This document shows, piece by piece, positions 38,214 through 47,402 of a stretch of 64,000 nucleotides of DNA (position 1 is the stretch's first letter; every line of letters begins with the position of its first letter). The position numbers and the translations under genes are program-made. This stretch comes from Sphingomonadaceae bacterium. GTDB lineage: Bacteria > Pseudomonadota > Alphaproteobacteria > Sphingomonadales > Sphingomonadaceae. The stretch is taken from NCBI GenBank assembly GCA_021732525.1, contig JAKFUU010000032.1, forward strand, positions 1 through 64,000, read 5' to 3'. The notes under the pieces are model-generated. The model saw only the letters and a list, made by a program, of their open reading frames with translations, searched no databases and was not told where the DNA came from.

Positions 38214-39422
38214 CTATCCCTCCAGCGCGGTCAACAGGCCGCCATCTTTGGCGCTTTCCAACGCCTGCGCCTGGCCTTCGGTGCGGGCGATATAGCCCTT
38301 GGATTTTTGCACCTCTTTATCGAGCGCATCGGATGTCTGCTTCATATGATCGAGTGCCTTCATCTTGAAGGTATCGATCGCGTCCATCGTGTCATAAATA
38401 TTCTGAAAGGCCCGGCTGAGCGTTTCGAGCGGGATGGTGCTGTTGGCGGCTTGTTCGTGGATTACGGCGGTATTTTCGCGCAGCAATTTTCCGGTGCTAT
38501 CGATGATATTGGCCGTGGTTTCGTTGAGCGCGGTAATCTGCCCCAACACCAATCGCTGATTGGTCATCGCCTGCGCTACGGTGACCGCGGTGCGCAGCGC
38601 GCCGACGGTGGTGGTTGATGCGCGGTCCACGCCTTTGACCAGCTCAACATTATTTTTCTTAACGAGATCGAGCGCCAGATAGCCTTGCACCGTCACCGCC
38701 ATTTGCGTGAGCAGATCCTGCGTACGCTGGCGCACATAAAATAACGCGCTTTCGCGTAACGCCTTGGCCTTGGCGGGATCGGACATATCGAGCTCGGCGG
38801 CCTTTTCCTCGATCTTGCTGTCCAGCTCTTTGGACATCACGATCATCTGTTCGAGGCGGCCCATTGCTTGCCACAATGCCTGCCGCTCGACATCGATGGC
38901 CGCATTATCCATGATCAGCTCGTCCTTGCCATTGGCCAACCGGCCCAAAATCGAGCTGATATGACTTTGCGAGCTTTGGTAGCTGTCAAAATAATTGCGC
39001 AGCTTGTTACCCCATGGAATGATGCCAAACAGCTTTTCTTTGGTCATCAAATTGCCCTTTTTCGAAGGGTCCAAATCTTCGACCACGCGGCGCAATTGAG
39101 CAAGGTCGGCGCCAACGCCGCTATTGCCGTCCATCGTTCGGATCGGTTTATCAAGGAAACGGTTGGAATGCCCCGCCGCCTCCATAATTTCCTTGCGGCC
39201 CATATTGGTGAGTTGATCGACGCGCTTGCCAAATTCGGGGCTGTTCACATCCTGCGCGACCAGATCGTTGATATAGCTTTCCACCCGCTCCTGCAGCTTG
39301 GTTTTTTGCTCGTCGGTTACCGGAACCAGACCCGCCGAACGTTTGGGCGCAATCGCGGGAACGGGATCGGGCGGCGTAAGTTTTAATTCGGTGTCGGTCA
39401 CCATAGTGGTTTGCGTTGACAT
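38214..39422 (-). CDS. telA: TelA-family toxic anion resistance protein
   Basis: This 402-residue, helix-rich soluble protein of the TelA family has the internal segments LFGIIPWGNKLRNYFDSYQSSQSHI (core FGIIPWGNKLRNYFDSY), IEEKAAELDMSDP, and the C-terminal TSDALDKEVQKSKGY region. TelA proteins are tied to tellurite and other stress resistance; the mechanism is unclear. It is the first gene of the telA-xpaC operon. The start MSTQTTMV is an ATG. No membrane segment is present, so XpaC probably anchors it (inference). Confidence 0.88.
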   Translation of the reverse strand: MSTQTTMVTDTELKLTPPDPVPAIAPKRSAGLVPVTDEQKTKLQERVESYINDLVAQDVNSPEFGKRVDQLTNMGRKEIMEAAGHSNRFLDKPIRTMDGNSGVGADLAQLRRVVEDLDPSKKGNLMTKEKLFGIIPWGNKLRNYFDSYQSSQSHISSILGRLANGKDELIMDNAAIDVERQALWQAMGRLEQMIVMSKELDSKIEEKAAELDMSDPAKAKALRESALFYVRQRTQDLLTQMAVTVQGYLALDLVKKNNVELVKGVDRASTTTVGALRTAVTVAQAMTNQRLVLGQITALNETTANIIDSTGKLLRENTAVIHEQAANSTIPLETLSRAFQNIYDTMDAIDTFKMKALDHMKQTSDALDKEVQKSKGYIARTEGQAQALESAKDGGLLTALEG

Positions 39423-39549
39423 AATTTCCCTTTTTTTCGCATGATGCGCTAACGCGGATATGACAAGGGCAAGATGGAGCCAAATTCGTTCATTTTCAAG
39501 TCAATCCGGCGCGAGCTGTGTTATTTTTATAGGACAGCAGCAAATTGGC

Positions 39550-40245
39550 TCATTTCGCGGGCATTAACGCGGTTTCGACGATGGGCAATATCCCCTCAAC
39601 AATCCGCGAAACGCCCTTGCGGTTGGGGTGGATGGCATCGGGCAGCATCAATGCGCCGTTGGCCACCACGCCGTCGAGGAAGAAAGGATAAAGCGGCGCG
39701 CGATATTGGCGGGCCAAATCGGGATAGATCGCGTTAAACCGCACAGCATAATCCCGCCCCAAATTGGGCGCGGCGAGCATACCGGTCAGCAAGACATCGA
39801 TTTTCCGCTTGTCCAATATCTCCAGCATCGCCGCCAGATTGGCGCGGGTCTCTTGCGGTGCAATTCCGCGCAGCATGTCGTTACCGCCCAGTCCCAAAAT
39901 CACCAGTTCAACCTTTTGCGGCGCATTATCCAGAACAAAGCGCAGCCGCGCCAGCCCCGCGCCGGTGGTATCCCCCGAAACGCCGGCGTTTAATACCGAA
40001 ACCGCAAAGCCCTTGCGGCGCAGCGCCGCTTGCAACTGCGGTGCAAAACCATCTTTGGGGCCCAACTGATAACCTGCATAAAGGCTATCGCCAAAGGCCA
40101 CAATCAGCCGCGATTGCCCGCGCAGCTCGGTTGCCGGGTGGGTTACCGCATTCGGCACATCTTTTGTCGGTCGCGCGTCATCGCAACCAACAAGCACTTG
40201 GCATAATAAGAATAGCGCCCCATATAAGTAGAAAATCTTTTGCAA
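39550..40245 (-). CDS. GDSL/SGNH arylesterase lipoprotein
   Basis: This is a TesA/EstA-like esterase or lysophospholipase of the SGNH fold. Block I is FGDSLYAGYQLG (catalytic Ser), block III is GLGGNDMLRG, block V is DAIHPNRKG (Asp and His). The start is TTG 40245 with GAGGGAG upstream; it yields a lipoprotein signal peptide ending LVGC. Length 231. It is transcribed away from an ABC ATPase gene, the same arrangement as tesA and ybbA in many proteobacteria, which supports orthology. Physiological substrate is unknown. Confidence 0.9.
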   Translation of the reverse strand: MQKIFYLYGALFLLCQVLVGCDDARPTKDVPNAVTHPATELRGQSRLIVAFGDSLYAGYQLGPKDGFAPQLQAALRRKGFAVSVLNAGVSGDTTGAGLARLRFVLDNAPQKVELVILGLGGNDMLRGIAPQETRANLAAMLEILDKRKIDVLLTGMLAAPNLGRDYAVRFNAIYPDLARQYRAPLYPFFLDGVVANGALMLPDAIHPNRKGVSRIVEGILPIVETALMPAK

Positions 40246-40300
40246 AAGGCTTCTCCCTCTGTCTTCCGTTCCGATCACGCCAAGCGGCGATAACACCAAT

Positions 40301-40969
40301 ATGGCAATCCGCGCTGCCAATGTCACGCTGACCTTGGGTGCGGCCAACGCGCCGGTGAAAATATTGCGCGGGGTTAAACTCGAAGTGTCATATGGCAGTA
40401 GCATCGCGATACTCGGCCCGTCGGGTTCGGGAAAAAGCTCGCTGATGGCGGTGCTCGCGGGGTTGGAACAAGCAACCGGCGGCCGCGTTGTCATCGGCGG
40501 TATGGATTTTACCGCCCTTAATGAAGATGATCTGGCGCGGGCGCGGCGCGGGCGGATTGGCATTGTGTTGCAGGCATTTCACCTGTTGCCCACCATGACC
40601 GCGCTTGAAAATGTTGCCATTCCGATGGAATTGGCGGGTATCGACAATGCCTTTAACGAAGCCGAACGTGAGCTGAACCGCGTGGGGCTGGGCCACCGCA
40701 CGGCGCATTATCCCGCGCAGCTATCGGGCGGCGAGCAGCAGCGGGTGGCGATTGCCCGCGCGGTGGCGGCGCGGCCGCAGATTATCTTTGCCGATGAACC
40801 AACCGGCAATTTAGATGCGATAACCGGAGCGGGAGTTATCGACCTGCTATTCGACAGCCGCGCCGAATTGAACGCGACATTGCTGATTATCACGCATGAT
40901 CCCGCACTCGCCCGCCGCTGCGACCGGGTGGTTTCGATGCAGGATGGCTTGTTGGTGGAGGCGGCTTGA
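40301..40969 (+). CDS. ABC ATPase, YbbA-like
   Basis: This is an ATP-binding subunit of the LolD/MacB/YbbA family. Motifs are Walker A (GPSGSGKSSL), Q-loop (VLQAFHLLPTMTALENV, core LQAFHLLP), signature LSGGEQQRVAIARA, Walker B (IIFADEPTGNLD) and the H-loop ITHD. It is 222 residues. It works with the FtsX-type permease encoded next and sits divergent from the arylesterase as tesA/ybbA/ybbP do. It probably powers mechanotransmission rather than classical transport (family knowledge), with an unknown envelope substrate. Confidence 0.93.
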   Translation: MAIRAANVTLTLGAANAPVKILRGVKLEVSYGSSIAILGPSGSGKSSLMAVLAGLEQATGGRVVIGGMDFTALNEDDLARARRGRIGIVLQAFHLLPTMTALENVAIPMELAGIDNAFNEAERELNRVGLGHRTAHYPAQLSGGEQQRVAIARAVAARPQIIFADEPTGNLDAITGAGVIDLLFDSRAELNATLLIITHDPALARRCDRVVSMQDGLLVEAA

Positions 40970-41003
40970 CCATGGGGCAGGGCGCTTGAACATTGGCTGG
41001 GGC

Positions 41004-43511
41004 ATGATTTGGCGGATCGCCCGGCGGGATTTGAGCGCTCGGATTCGCGGGCTGCGCTTGCTTGCGGTATGCTTGTTTTTGGGTGTGGGCACGCTGGCGG
41101 CTATTGGTAGCCTGACCGCCGGTATCGCCAGCGAGCTGTCCAATCGCGGCCAGACAATATTGGGCGGCGATATCGAAATTGAAATTGCGCAGCGCAAGGC
41201 AAGCGAGGCCGAACTGACCGCTTTTCGCCAAAAAGGCGCACTTTCCCAAACCGTCCGGCTGCGCGCGATGGCCTTAACCGGCGATGGTGATACCGCCGGC
41301 GTGCCATCAGCCAGCCTATTGGCCGAATTAAAGGCGGTGGACGGCGCCTATCCTTTTTACGGCGCGCTCACTTTGGCCGATGGTAAAAAAGTGCAAGCGC
41401 CGCCGCCCGGCGAAATTTATGTGGCCCCCACACTGGCCAGCCGGCTGTCGCTGCGCGCCGGGCAGCGCGTGCGTTTCGGCGAGGCCAGTTTCAAAATTGC
41501 CGGAATCATTGGCGAAGAACCCGACCGGCTGGGCGAAGGATTCACGCTTGGCCCGGTGGCGATCATCAATATCGCGTCGCTGGCCGATACGAAATTGATC
41601 CAACCCGGCAGCTTGTTTAACGCAAAATATCGGATCAAATTGCCGGCGCAAAATAACCCGGCGGCCATTGCGCAGCAATTGAATGAACGGTTCCCCGCCG
41701 CCGGATTCGAAATAACCGACCGAAGCAACGGCGCACCGGGCACGCGGCGTTTTATCGAACGGATGGGGCAATTTCTGACTCTGGTTGGCCTCGCCGCGCT
41801 GGTGATAGCGGGCATCGGGGTGGGCAATGGGGTCAGCAGCTATCTGGAAAGCAAACGCGCCAGCATCGCGACATTGAAAGTCACCGGCGCGGATAGCGGC
41901 GTGATTTTCCGCATTTATTTGCTCCAGATTTTTTCGGTTGCAATCATCGCGATCCTGGCAGGGTTAATCACGGGCAGCATCATGCCGCAGGTTATTCGGC
42001 TATTCATCGGCGATATCTTGCCCGTTCCGGCGGCCTTCGCGCTTTATCCGGCACCGTTGGTGGTTAGCGCGCTTTACGGCCTGCTGATCGCGCTCGCCTT
42101 TGCCGTGCCGCCGTTGACGCGCGCGCGTCTTGTTCCTGCCGCCAGCCTGTTTCGCGCGGTTGTTGAAGGCGGGCGGCGTTTCGACAAAAGCAGCATCGTG
42201 CTGGTTACAATCGCGATATTGGCGATTGTCGCGCTGGCCATCGGCACCGCGCGCGAGCCGCTATTTTCGGCAGGCTTCATCGCCGCAGCCTTTGGCCTAT
42301 TGTTGATCTTAACCGGAATCGCTTTTGCTTTGCGCTGGATTGCGATCCGCTTGCCGCGCCCCAAAAGGCCTTTGCTGCGCATCGCGCTTGCCAATCTGCA
42401 CCGCCCCGGCGCGCAGACACAGGCGCTAGTTATCGCGTTGGGATTGGGGCTAACCTTATTCGTCACGCTTGCGGCGATACAGACCAGCATCAATAATGAA
42501 ATATCGCGCAGCGTGCCCGCCCGCGCGCCCAGCTTTTTCGTGCTCGATGTGCCGCGTGATGGCGCGCAGCGTTTCACCGCGATGGTCCGCAAAGCCGCAC
42601 CCGATGCCGTAATCAACATGATTCCGGCCTTGCGCGGACGGATCATCGCTTACAAGGGTCAGCGGGTTGACGAAATGGACGAATTGCCCGCGGGCGCGTG
42701 GATATTAAACGGTGACCGCGGCCTAACCTACAGCGCCGCCTTGCCCGCCGGAAGCGCGCTGACCGGCGGGGAATATTGGCCCGCCGATTATAAAGGCCCG
42801 CCGTTGCTGAGCATGGAGGAAGAGGTTGCGGCTTCGCTTGGCGTTGGCGTTGGTGATGATATCACGATCAGCCTGCTCGGGGTTGAAGTGACCGCAAAAA
42901 TTTCCTCGTTGCGTAAAGTGGAATGGGATAATTTTGGCCTGAATTACGCGCTGGTTTTTTCGCCGGGATCGCTTGATGCTGCGCCGCATAATATGGTGGC
43001 CACGGTGACGGTGCCAAAGCAAGCCGAGGCGAGTTTGGCACAATCAATTCCCCAAGCTTTTCCTTCCGCCTCGTTAATCGAAGTCGGCGATGTGGTGACG
43101 CAAATTACCGGCCTGCTCCGGCAAATGGCGCAGGCGATTGCGGCGGCGGCATCGATTGCAATCTTGGCGGGAATCGCGGTGCTGGTGGGCGCAATTGCCG
43201 CCGCCCGCGCCGCGCGCATTTATGACAGCGTAATCTTGAAGCTGCTGGGTTCCACCCGCGCGCAGATTTTGGGTGCACAGGCGTTGGAATATGGCTTGTT
43301 GGCGCTATTGCTCGGCCTGCTGGCATTGGCGCTGGGTATCGGCGCGGCATGGTTTGTTATTGTGCAAATATTCGAATTTCAATTCGCGCCCGATTATGGC
43401 GTGCTGGCGCTCACCTTGGCGGGCGGCGCTGCAATCACCTTCATCCTGGGAATAGCGGGTTCTTTGCCCATTTTGGCCGCCCGCCCCGCCGAAGCGCTGC
43501 GTAGTCTTTAA
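41004..43511 (+). CDS. FtsX-like ABC permease, YbbP-type
   Basis: This 835-residue membrane protein has the ten-helix arrangement of YbbP: an N-terminal helix (LLAVCLFLGVGTLAAIGSL), a large periplasmic domain (about 60-260), three helices with FtsX domain 1 (VGLAALVIAGIGVGN and following), a central hydrophobic region, a second periplasmic domain, and FtsX domain 2 (RQMAQAIAAAASIAILAGIAV, core AQAIAAAASIAILAGI). It pairs with the preceding ATPase. ATG 41004 is chosen because it gives the MIWRIARRDL start; upstream in-frame codons lack a ribosome-binding site. Confidence 0.9.
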   Translation: MIWRIARRDLSARIRGLRLLAVCLFLGVGTLAAIGSLTAGIASELSNRGQTILGGDIEIEIAQRKASEAELTAFRQKGALSQTVRLRAMALTGDGDTAGVPSASLLAELKAVDGAYPFYGALTLADGKKVQAPPPGEIYVAPTLASRLSLRAGQRVRFGEASFKIAGIIGEEPDRLGEGFTLGPVAIINIASLADTKLIQPGSLFNAKYRIKLPAQNNPAAIAQQLNERFPAAGFEITDRSNGAPGTRRFIERMGQFLTLVGLAALVIAGIGVGNGVSSYLESKRASIATLKVTGADSGVIFRIYLLQIFSVAIIAILAGLITGSIMPQVIRLFIGDILPVPAAFALYPAPLVVSALYGLLIALAFAVPPLTRARLVPAASLFRAVVEGGRRFDKSSIVLVTIAILAIVALAIGTAREPLFSAGFIAAAFGLLLILTGIAFALRWIAIRLPRPKRPLLRIALANLHRPGAQTQALVIALGLGLTLFVTLAAIQTSINNEISRSVPARAPSFFVLDVPRDGAQRFTAMVRKAAPDAVINMIPALRGRIIAYKGQRVDEMDELPAGAWILNGDRGLTYSAALPAGSALTGGEYWPADYKGPPLLSMEEEVAASLGVGVGDDITISLLGVEVTAKISSLRKVEWDNFGLNYALVFSPGSLDAAPHNMVATVTVPKQAEASLAQSIPQAFPSASLIEVGDVVTQITGLLRQMAQAIAAAASIAILAGIAVLVGAIAAARAARIYDSVILKLLGSTRAQILGAQALEYGLLALLLGLLALALGIGAAWFVIVQIFEFQFAPDYGVLALTLAGGAAITFILGIAGSLPILAARPAEALRSL

Positions 43512-43557
43512 GAAAACGCTCCGAAATTCGTAACTTAAAAGGCCCCGCTGCCCGCCG

Positions 43558-44409
43558 TCAAGCCCGCGCCAATAGCGCCAGCGCCGCCTTTAGATGCGGG
43601 GCGTCGACCATTTTGCCGCCGACTTGCAGCACGCCCGATCCCGGATTGGCGGCAAAGGCATCGGCAACGGCGCGGGCATGTGTGATTTGCGCGTCGGTTG
43701 GGGTGAAGGCCGCGTTGATAATCGCCACTTGCGCCGGGTGGATCGCCAGCATTCCGGCAAAGCCATCGCGCGCGGCGCGCGCGGCATAAGCGGTGAGTCC
43801 CGCCTCATCCTTAAACGCAGGAAATACGGTGTCGATCGCCGCTGCTCCCGCCGCATGTGCCGCAAATAGGGTCAGGCTGCGAGCCAATTCATAGGGCGGG
43901 GTATAACGGCCATCCGCCTCACGCGATGTCGCCGCGCCGACTGCCGCCGGCAGGTCTTCTGCGCCCCAGCTAACCCCGATAAGATGGCCGGAAACATCGC
44001 GCAAGCTGCCCAGTTCAAATATTGCGGCGGGTGTTTCGGTGGCAATCGGCAGGATTAAGGGCGCGTCGCCCGCGGGTGCATCCGCCGCCCCCGCCGCCAA
44101 GCTGCGCAGCCAATTGACCGAACGTGCGCCCTCCGCCTTGGGCAAGACGATCGCATCGGGCAGGTAAGGCAGCACGGCATTCAGATCATCCTGCGTCAAT
44201 TGGCTATCTTCGGGATTAACGCGAACAAACGTGCAAACCGGCCGGTCGCCCGACAGCCACTCCGCCGCGGCGTCGCGCGCTTTGGCCTTATTTTCGGGCG
44301 CGACCGAATCTTCCAAATCGATAATAATCGCATCCGCGCCCGATACCGCCGCCTTGGCAAAGCGTTCGGGCCGATCGCCGGGGACGAAGAGCAGAGAGCG
44401 GAGCTTCAC
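43558..44409 (-). CDS. CoA-ester lyase (HpcH/HpaI, CitE-like)
   Basis: This TIM-barrel lyase cleaves a 3-hydroxy or malyl-type CoA ester. The start RSLLFVPGDRPERF, the DAIIIDLEDSVAPENKAKAR (core IIDLEDSVAPENK) and the metal-site region ISWGAEDL-like GVSWGAEDLP all fit CitE/malyl-CoA lyases. The GTG start at 44409 overlaps the MaoC stop (GTGA); 283 residues is normal. It follows a MaoC hydratase, a combination seen in mesaconyl-CoA or citramalyl/malyl-CoA pathways. Exact substrate is not determined by the sequence. Confidence 0.87.
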   Translation of the reverse strand: MKLRSLLFVPGDRPERFAKAAVSGADAIIIDLEDSVAPENKAKARDAAAEWLSGDRPVCTFVRVNPEDSQLTQDDLNAVLPYLPDAIVLPKAEGARSVNWLRSLAAGAADAPAGDAPLILPIATETPAAIFELGSLRDVSGHLIGVSWGAEDLPAAVGAATSREADGRYTPPYELARSLTLFAAHAAGAAAIDTVFPAFKDEAGLTAYAARAARDGFAGMLAIHPAQVAIINAAFTPTDAQITHARAVADAFAANPGSGVLQVGGKMVDAPHLKAALALLARA

Positions 44410-44861
44410 GCCGCCACCCGCTTCAGCAAGGCCGTCCGCTCGCATTGGCAAACCACTTCGCCGCGTTGGTTGAGACAGCGATGGAGGAAAGTGACAATCC
44501 CAGCACCGGGCCGCGATTTGCTTTCTTTGAGGCCAATCACTTCGGTTTCCGCGCGCAAAGTATCGCCGAGAAACACCGGTTTGGGCATGATGAGCTTGTC
44601 ATAGCCCAGATTGGCGACCAGCGTTCCCAGTGTGGTATCGCCCACCGACAGCCCGACCATAAGGCTGAAAGTGAAGGTGCCGTTGACGAGGATCTGCCCA
44701 AATTCGCTGGCCCGCGCCGCCTCCGCGTCAATATGCAAAGACTGCGGGTTGTGGGTCATGGTGGACCAGAGCAGATTATCGGTCTCGGTCACTGTGCGAC
44801 GAATTTCATGCGCGATGGTATCGCCGATTTGCCATTGGTCGAAAAATTTGCCTGCCATCAC
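44406..44861 (-). CDS. MaoC-family acyl-CoA hydratase
   Basis: This 151-residue hot-dog fold enzyme hydrates an enoyl-CoA or mesaconyl-CoA. The signature WSTMTHNPQSLHID resembles the hydratase motif with the His and Asn/Asp pair, followed by ASEFGQILVNGTFTFSL (core FGQILVNGTFTF). It overlaps the CoA-lyase start. Together they would hydrate then cleave a branched CoA ester. A two-hairpin repeat and about 120 bases lie between it and the carboxylase gene, so the two may be separate transcription units. Confidence 0.87.
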   Translation of the reverse strand: MMAGKFFDQWQIGDTIAHEIRRTVTETDNLLWSTMTHNPQSLHIDAEAARASEFGQILVNGTFTFSLMVGLSVGDTTLGTLVANLGYDKLIMPKPVFLGDTLRAETEVIGLKESKSRPGAGIVTFLHRCLNQRGEVVCQCERTALLKRVAA

Positions 44862-44880
44862 CCCGCCCCTCGCACAAAAC

Positions 44881-44971
44881 CGTCACCCTGAACTTGTTTC
44901 AGGGTCCATCGTGACCCATAAACCGCTGGTCTAGGTTGATAAATAGACCCTGAAACAAGTTCAGGGTGACG
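44881..44971. repeat. Two-hairpin intergenic repeat, copy 2
   Basis: Here both arms carry the CACCCTGAA...TTCAGGGT type stem (ACCCTGAA-cttgt-TTCAGGGT and ACCCTGAA-acaag-TTCAGGGT). In copy 1 the first arm is TGCTGAA/TTCAGCA. Both stems remain paired in both copies, so the differences are compensated. Confidence 0.85.
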
Positions 44972-44982
44972 AGCGAAAGAGG

Positions 44983-46899
44983 TCATGTCTGTTCCACCGG
45001 TTGGATCCGTGCGAGCAAAGCCTCGACCTGCACCTGCGCACCTGCGACCGCATTAAGCTCCGCCACCACCCCGCCGAATGGCGCGATGAGGCTATGCTCC
45101 ATCTTCATCGCTTCGAGCGTGAGGAGTTTTTGGCCCTTGGTGACGGTTTGGCCCTGCGCAACCTCGACCGCGATGATTCGGCCCGGCATGGGGGAGAGGA
45201 TGGTGCCGGATGAGGCGGGGCCGTGGGCGGAGCCGTCGGTGCGAGCAACGTCGAAGTGAACCAACTGTCCGTCGTCATCGGACACGAGAACCCCGCTCTC
45301 GCCGACATATTCGATGTTCCAGGCGGTGCCGCCCTTATAGTTGGGCGAGAGCTCCAGCGCTCGTCCATCAACGGCAATCCAATGCGCGTTCTTCCGGTTC
45401 GAATTGAGGCGGAGGCCGTGTAGGTCAATCGCGAAACGCCTGTCGCGCATAGCCCGCTTATCCAAATCCGGCTGCTCTACACGCTTGAGCACCTCCGAAA
45501 TGCCGATCTGCAGCGTCTTCTCGTCAGGCCCCCTGCGCGTGCATAAGTTGAGTTCATGACGCTCGATGAAGCCAGTATCCACTTGACCGGCAACAAACTC
45601 CGGCTCGGCTGCCCCCCGCGACAGGAAACTGCTATTCGTTCGCACAGGCCAAACCAGCGCGCTTGCACATGCCGAACTCAGGCGGTCGGCTGTTTCTTCT
45701 CGGCTTGCCGAATGGACAACAATCTTCGCGATCATCGGGTCGTAGAAGGGCGAGACCCAATCGCCTTCTTCGTATCCCGTCTCAACCCGGCACTCGTAGC
45801 TTGAAAGACGGAAGCCTTCGAGACGTCCCACACTCGGCAAAAACCCCTTTGCAGGATCCTCAGCATACAACCGTGCCTCCATGGCCCAGCCGTTGATGCT
45901 CAACTCCTCCTGCCGCTTGGGCAACGCCTCGCCCGACGCCACCCTTAACTGCCATTCCACTAGATCGACGCCAGTAATCTCCTCGGTCACCGGATGTTCG
46001 ACCTGCAACCGCGTGTTCATTTCCATGAACCAGATCCGGTCGGCGCGCAGGCCCTCTGACGCATCGGCGATGAACTCGATTGTGCCTGCGCCGACATAGT
46101 CAACCGCCTTGGCCGCCTTTACCGCCGCCGCGCAAAGTATTTCGCGCGTCGCCGCGTCCATGCCGGGGGCAGGGGCTTCCTCGATCACCTTCTGGTGGCG
46201 TCGTTGCAGCGAGCAATCGCGTTCGAACAGATGGACGATGTTGCCGTGGGTGTCGCCAAATATCTGCACCTCAATATGGCGGGGGCGCTGGATATATTTT
46301 TCGATCAGGACATGCGCATTGCCAAACGATGCAGTGGCCTCACGCTGGCACGAGGCGAGCGCGTCGGCGAAATTGGCCACCGCCTCAACCTTGCGCATCC
46401 CCTTACCCCCGCCGCCCGCGACCGCCTTGATGAGGACGGGATAGCCGATCTCGGCAGCACGGTCGGCAAGGAAGGCCGGGTCTTGGTTCTCCCCCATATA
46501 GCCGGGGGTAACGGGAACCCCCGCCGCGGCCATCAGCGTCTTGGCCGCATCCTTCAGCCCCATCGCAGTGATGCTGGCGGGGCGCGGCCCGACCCAGATC
46601 AGGCCAGCGTCGATCACGGCCTGCGCAAACTCGGCATTTTCCGACAGGAAACCATAGCCCGGATGGATCGCCTCAGCGCCGATGGCGAGCGCGGCGGCGA
46701 TGATCTTCTCCCCCACCAGATAGCTCTCCCGCGCCGGAGACGCCCCGATATGCACCGCCTCATCGGCTTGGCGCACATGCAGCGCCTTGGCATCAGCGTC
46801 CGAATAGACCGCAACGGTTCTTATGCCCATCGCGCGCGCGGTGCGGATGATCCGGCAGGCAATTTCGCCCCGGTTGGCGATGAGGAGGGATTGGATCAT
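44983..46899 (-). CDS. Methylcrotonyl-CoA carboxylase alpha subunit
   Basis: This is a biotin-dependent carboxylase subunit. The biotin carboxylase domain spans residues 1-450 with the ATP-grasp stretch KAVAGGGGKGMRKV, EKYIQRPRHIEVQIFGD (core RPRHIEVQIFGD) and EMNTRLQVEHPVTE. The C-terminal biotinyl domain has the EAMKMEH biotinylation site. Length 638 fits methylcrotonyl-CoA carboxylase alpha and close acyl-CoA carboxylases; the pairing with mccB nearby decides. It works in leucine and isovalerate breakdown. Its ATG overlaps the stop of a GNAT gene (ATGA) that sits between it and the beta subunit. Confidence 0.9.
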   Translation of the reverse strand: MIQSLLIANRGEIACRIIRTARAMGIRTVAVYSDADAKALHVRQADEAVHIGASPARESYLVGEKIIAAALAIGAEAIHPGYGFLSENAEFAQAVIDAGLIWVGPRPASITAMGLKDAAKTLMAAAGVPVTPGYMGENQDPAFLADRAAEIGYPVLIKAVAGGGGKGMRKVEAVANFADALASCQREATASFGNAHVLIEKYIQRPRHIEVQIFGDTHGNIVHLFERDCSLQRRHQKVIEEAPAPGMDAATREILCAAAVKAAKAVDYVGAGTIEFIADASEGLRADRIWFMEMNTRLQVEHPVTEEITGVDLVEWQLRVASGEALPKRQEELSINGWAMEARLYAEDPAKGFLPSVGRLEGFRLSSYECRVETGYEEGDWVSPFYDPMIAKIVVHSASREETADRLSSACASALVWPVRTNSSFLSRGAAEPEFVAGQVDTGFIERHELNLCTRRGPDEKTLQIGISEVLKRVEQPDLDKRAMRDRRFAIDLHGLRLNSNRKNAHWIAVDGRALELSPNYKGGTAWNIEYVGESGVLVSDDDGQLVHFDVARTDGSAHGPASSGTILSPMPGRIIAVEVAQGQTVTKGQKLLTLEAMKMEHSLIAPFGGVVAELNAVAGAQVQVEALLARIQPVEQT

Positions 46900-47402
46900 A
46901 TCCTATCCAATCGCTTAAAGAGCACGAGAGCATCGAATATTTCACCCTCGAGTGACCTAAATACGCCGGGCAAACGGCCCACTTCGACAAAGCCCATCGA
47001 TGTCCATAATGCGACCGCGCGGATGTTCGATGCGATTACGAAGTTAAACTGCATTGCGCAGAATCCGGCGTCCCGCGCTGTCGCAAATGAATGCGCACAC
47101 ATCGCGCGCGCCAAACCGCGACCGCGTGCCGTCGTCGCCGTAACATACCCACAATTAGCAACATGAGCACCGCCGCCAAGGTTATTTGCGCGGAGATAAT
47201 ATGTACCGTGCACTTCCCCGCAGTCTTCAACAACAAAAACCGATTTTTCATCGGAAAACCAATAGTCGAGAGCAGCTGCACGGTCCCAGTCATGCGGCAG
47301 CGGGTAGGTGCGTGCCTCACGCAACATTGGCTCTAATATTGACCATATGACATCATGATCGGTGCCCCGGGCAGCACGGATATTATAAGATTCACTCCTC
47401 AC
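46896..47402 (-). CDS. GNAT acetyltransferase within mcc operon
   Basis: This 168-residue GNAT-family protein resembles phosphinothricin-type acetyltransferases: [20 protein letters not shown], core [12 protein letters not shown], then the acetyl-CoA loop [13 protein letters not shown] and the late [17 protein letters not shown] (core [12 protein letters not shown]). The start is GTG 47402, whose GTGA overlaps the mccB stop; its own stop overlaps the mccA start (ATGA). Both junctions are four-base overlaps, so the gene is translated as part of the carboxylase operon. The substrate is unknown; possibly an amino acid, amine or a CoA-modified product of the pathway. Confidence 0.82.
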   Translation of the reverse strand: MRSESYNIRAARGTDHDVIWSILEPMLREARTYPLPHDWDRAAALDYWFSDEKSVFVVEDCGEVHGTYYLRANNLGGGAHVANCGYVTATTARGRGLARAMCAHSFATARDAGFCAMQFNFVIASNIRAVALWTSMGFVEVGRLPGVFRSLEGEIFDALVLFKRLDRI

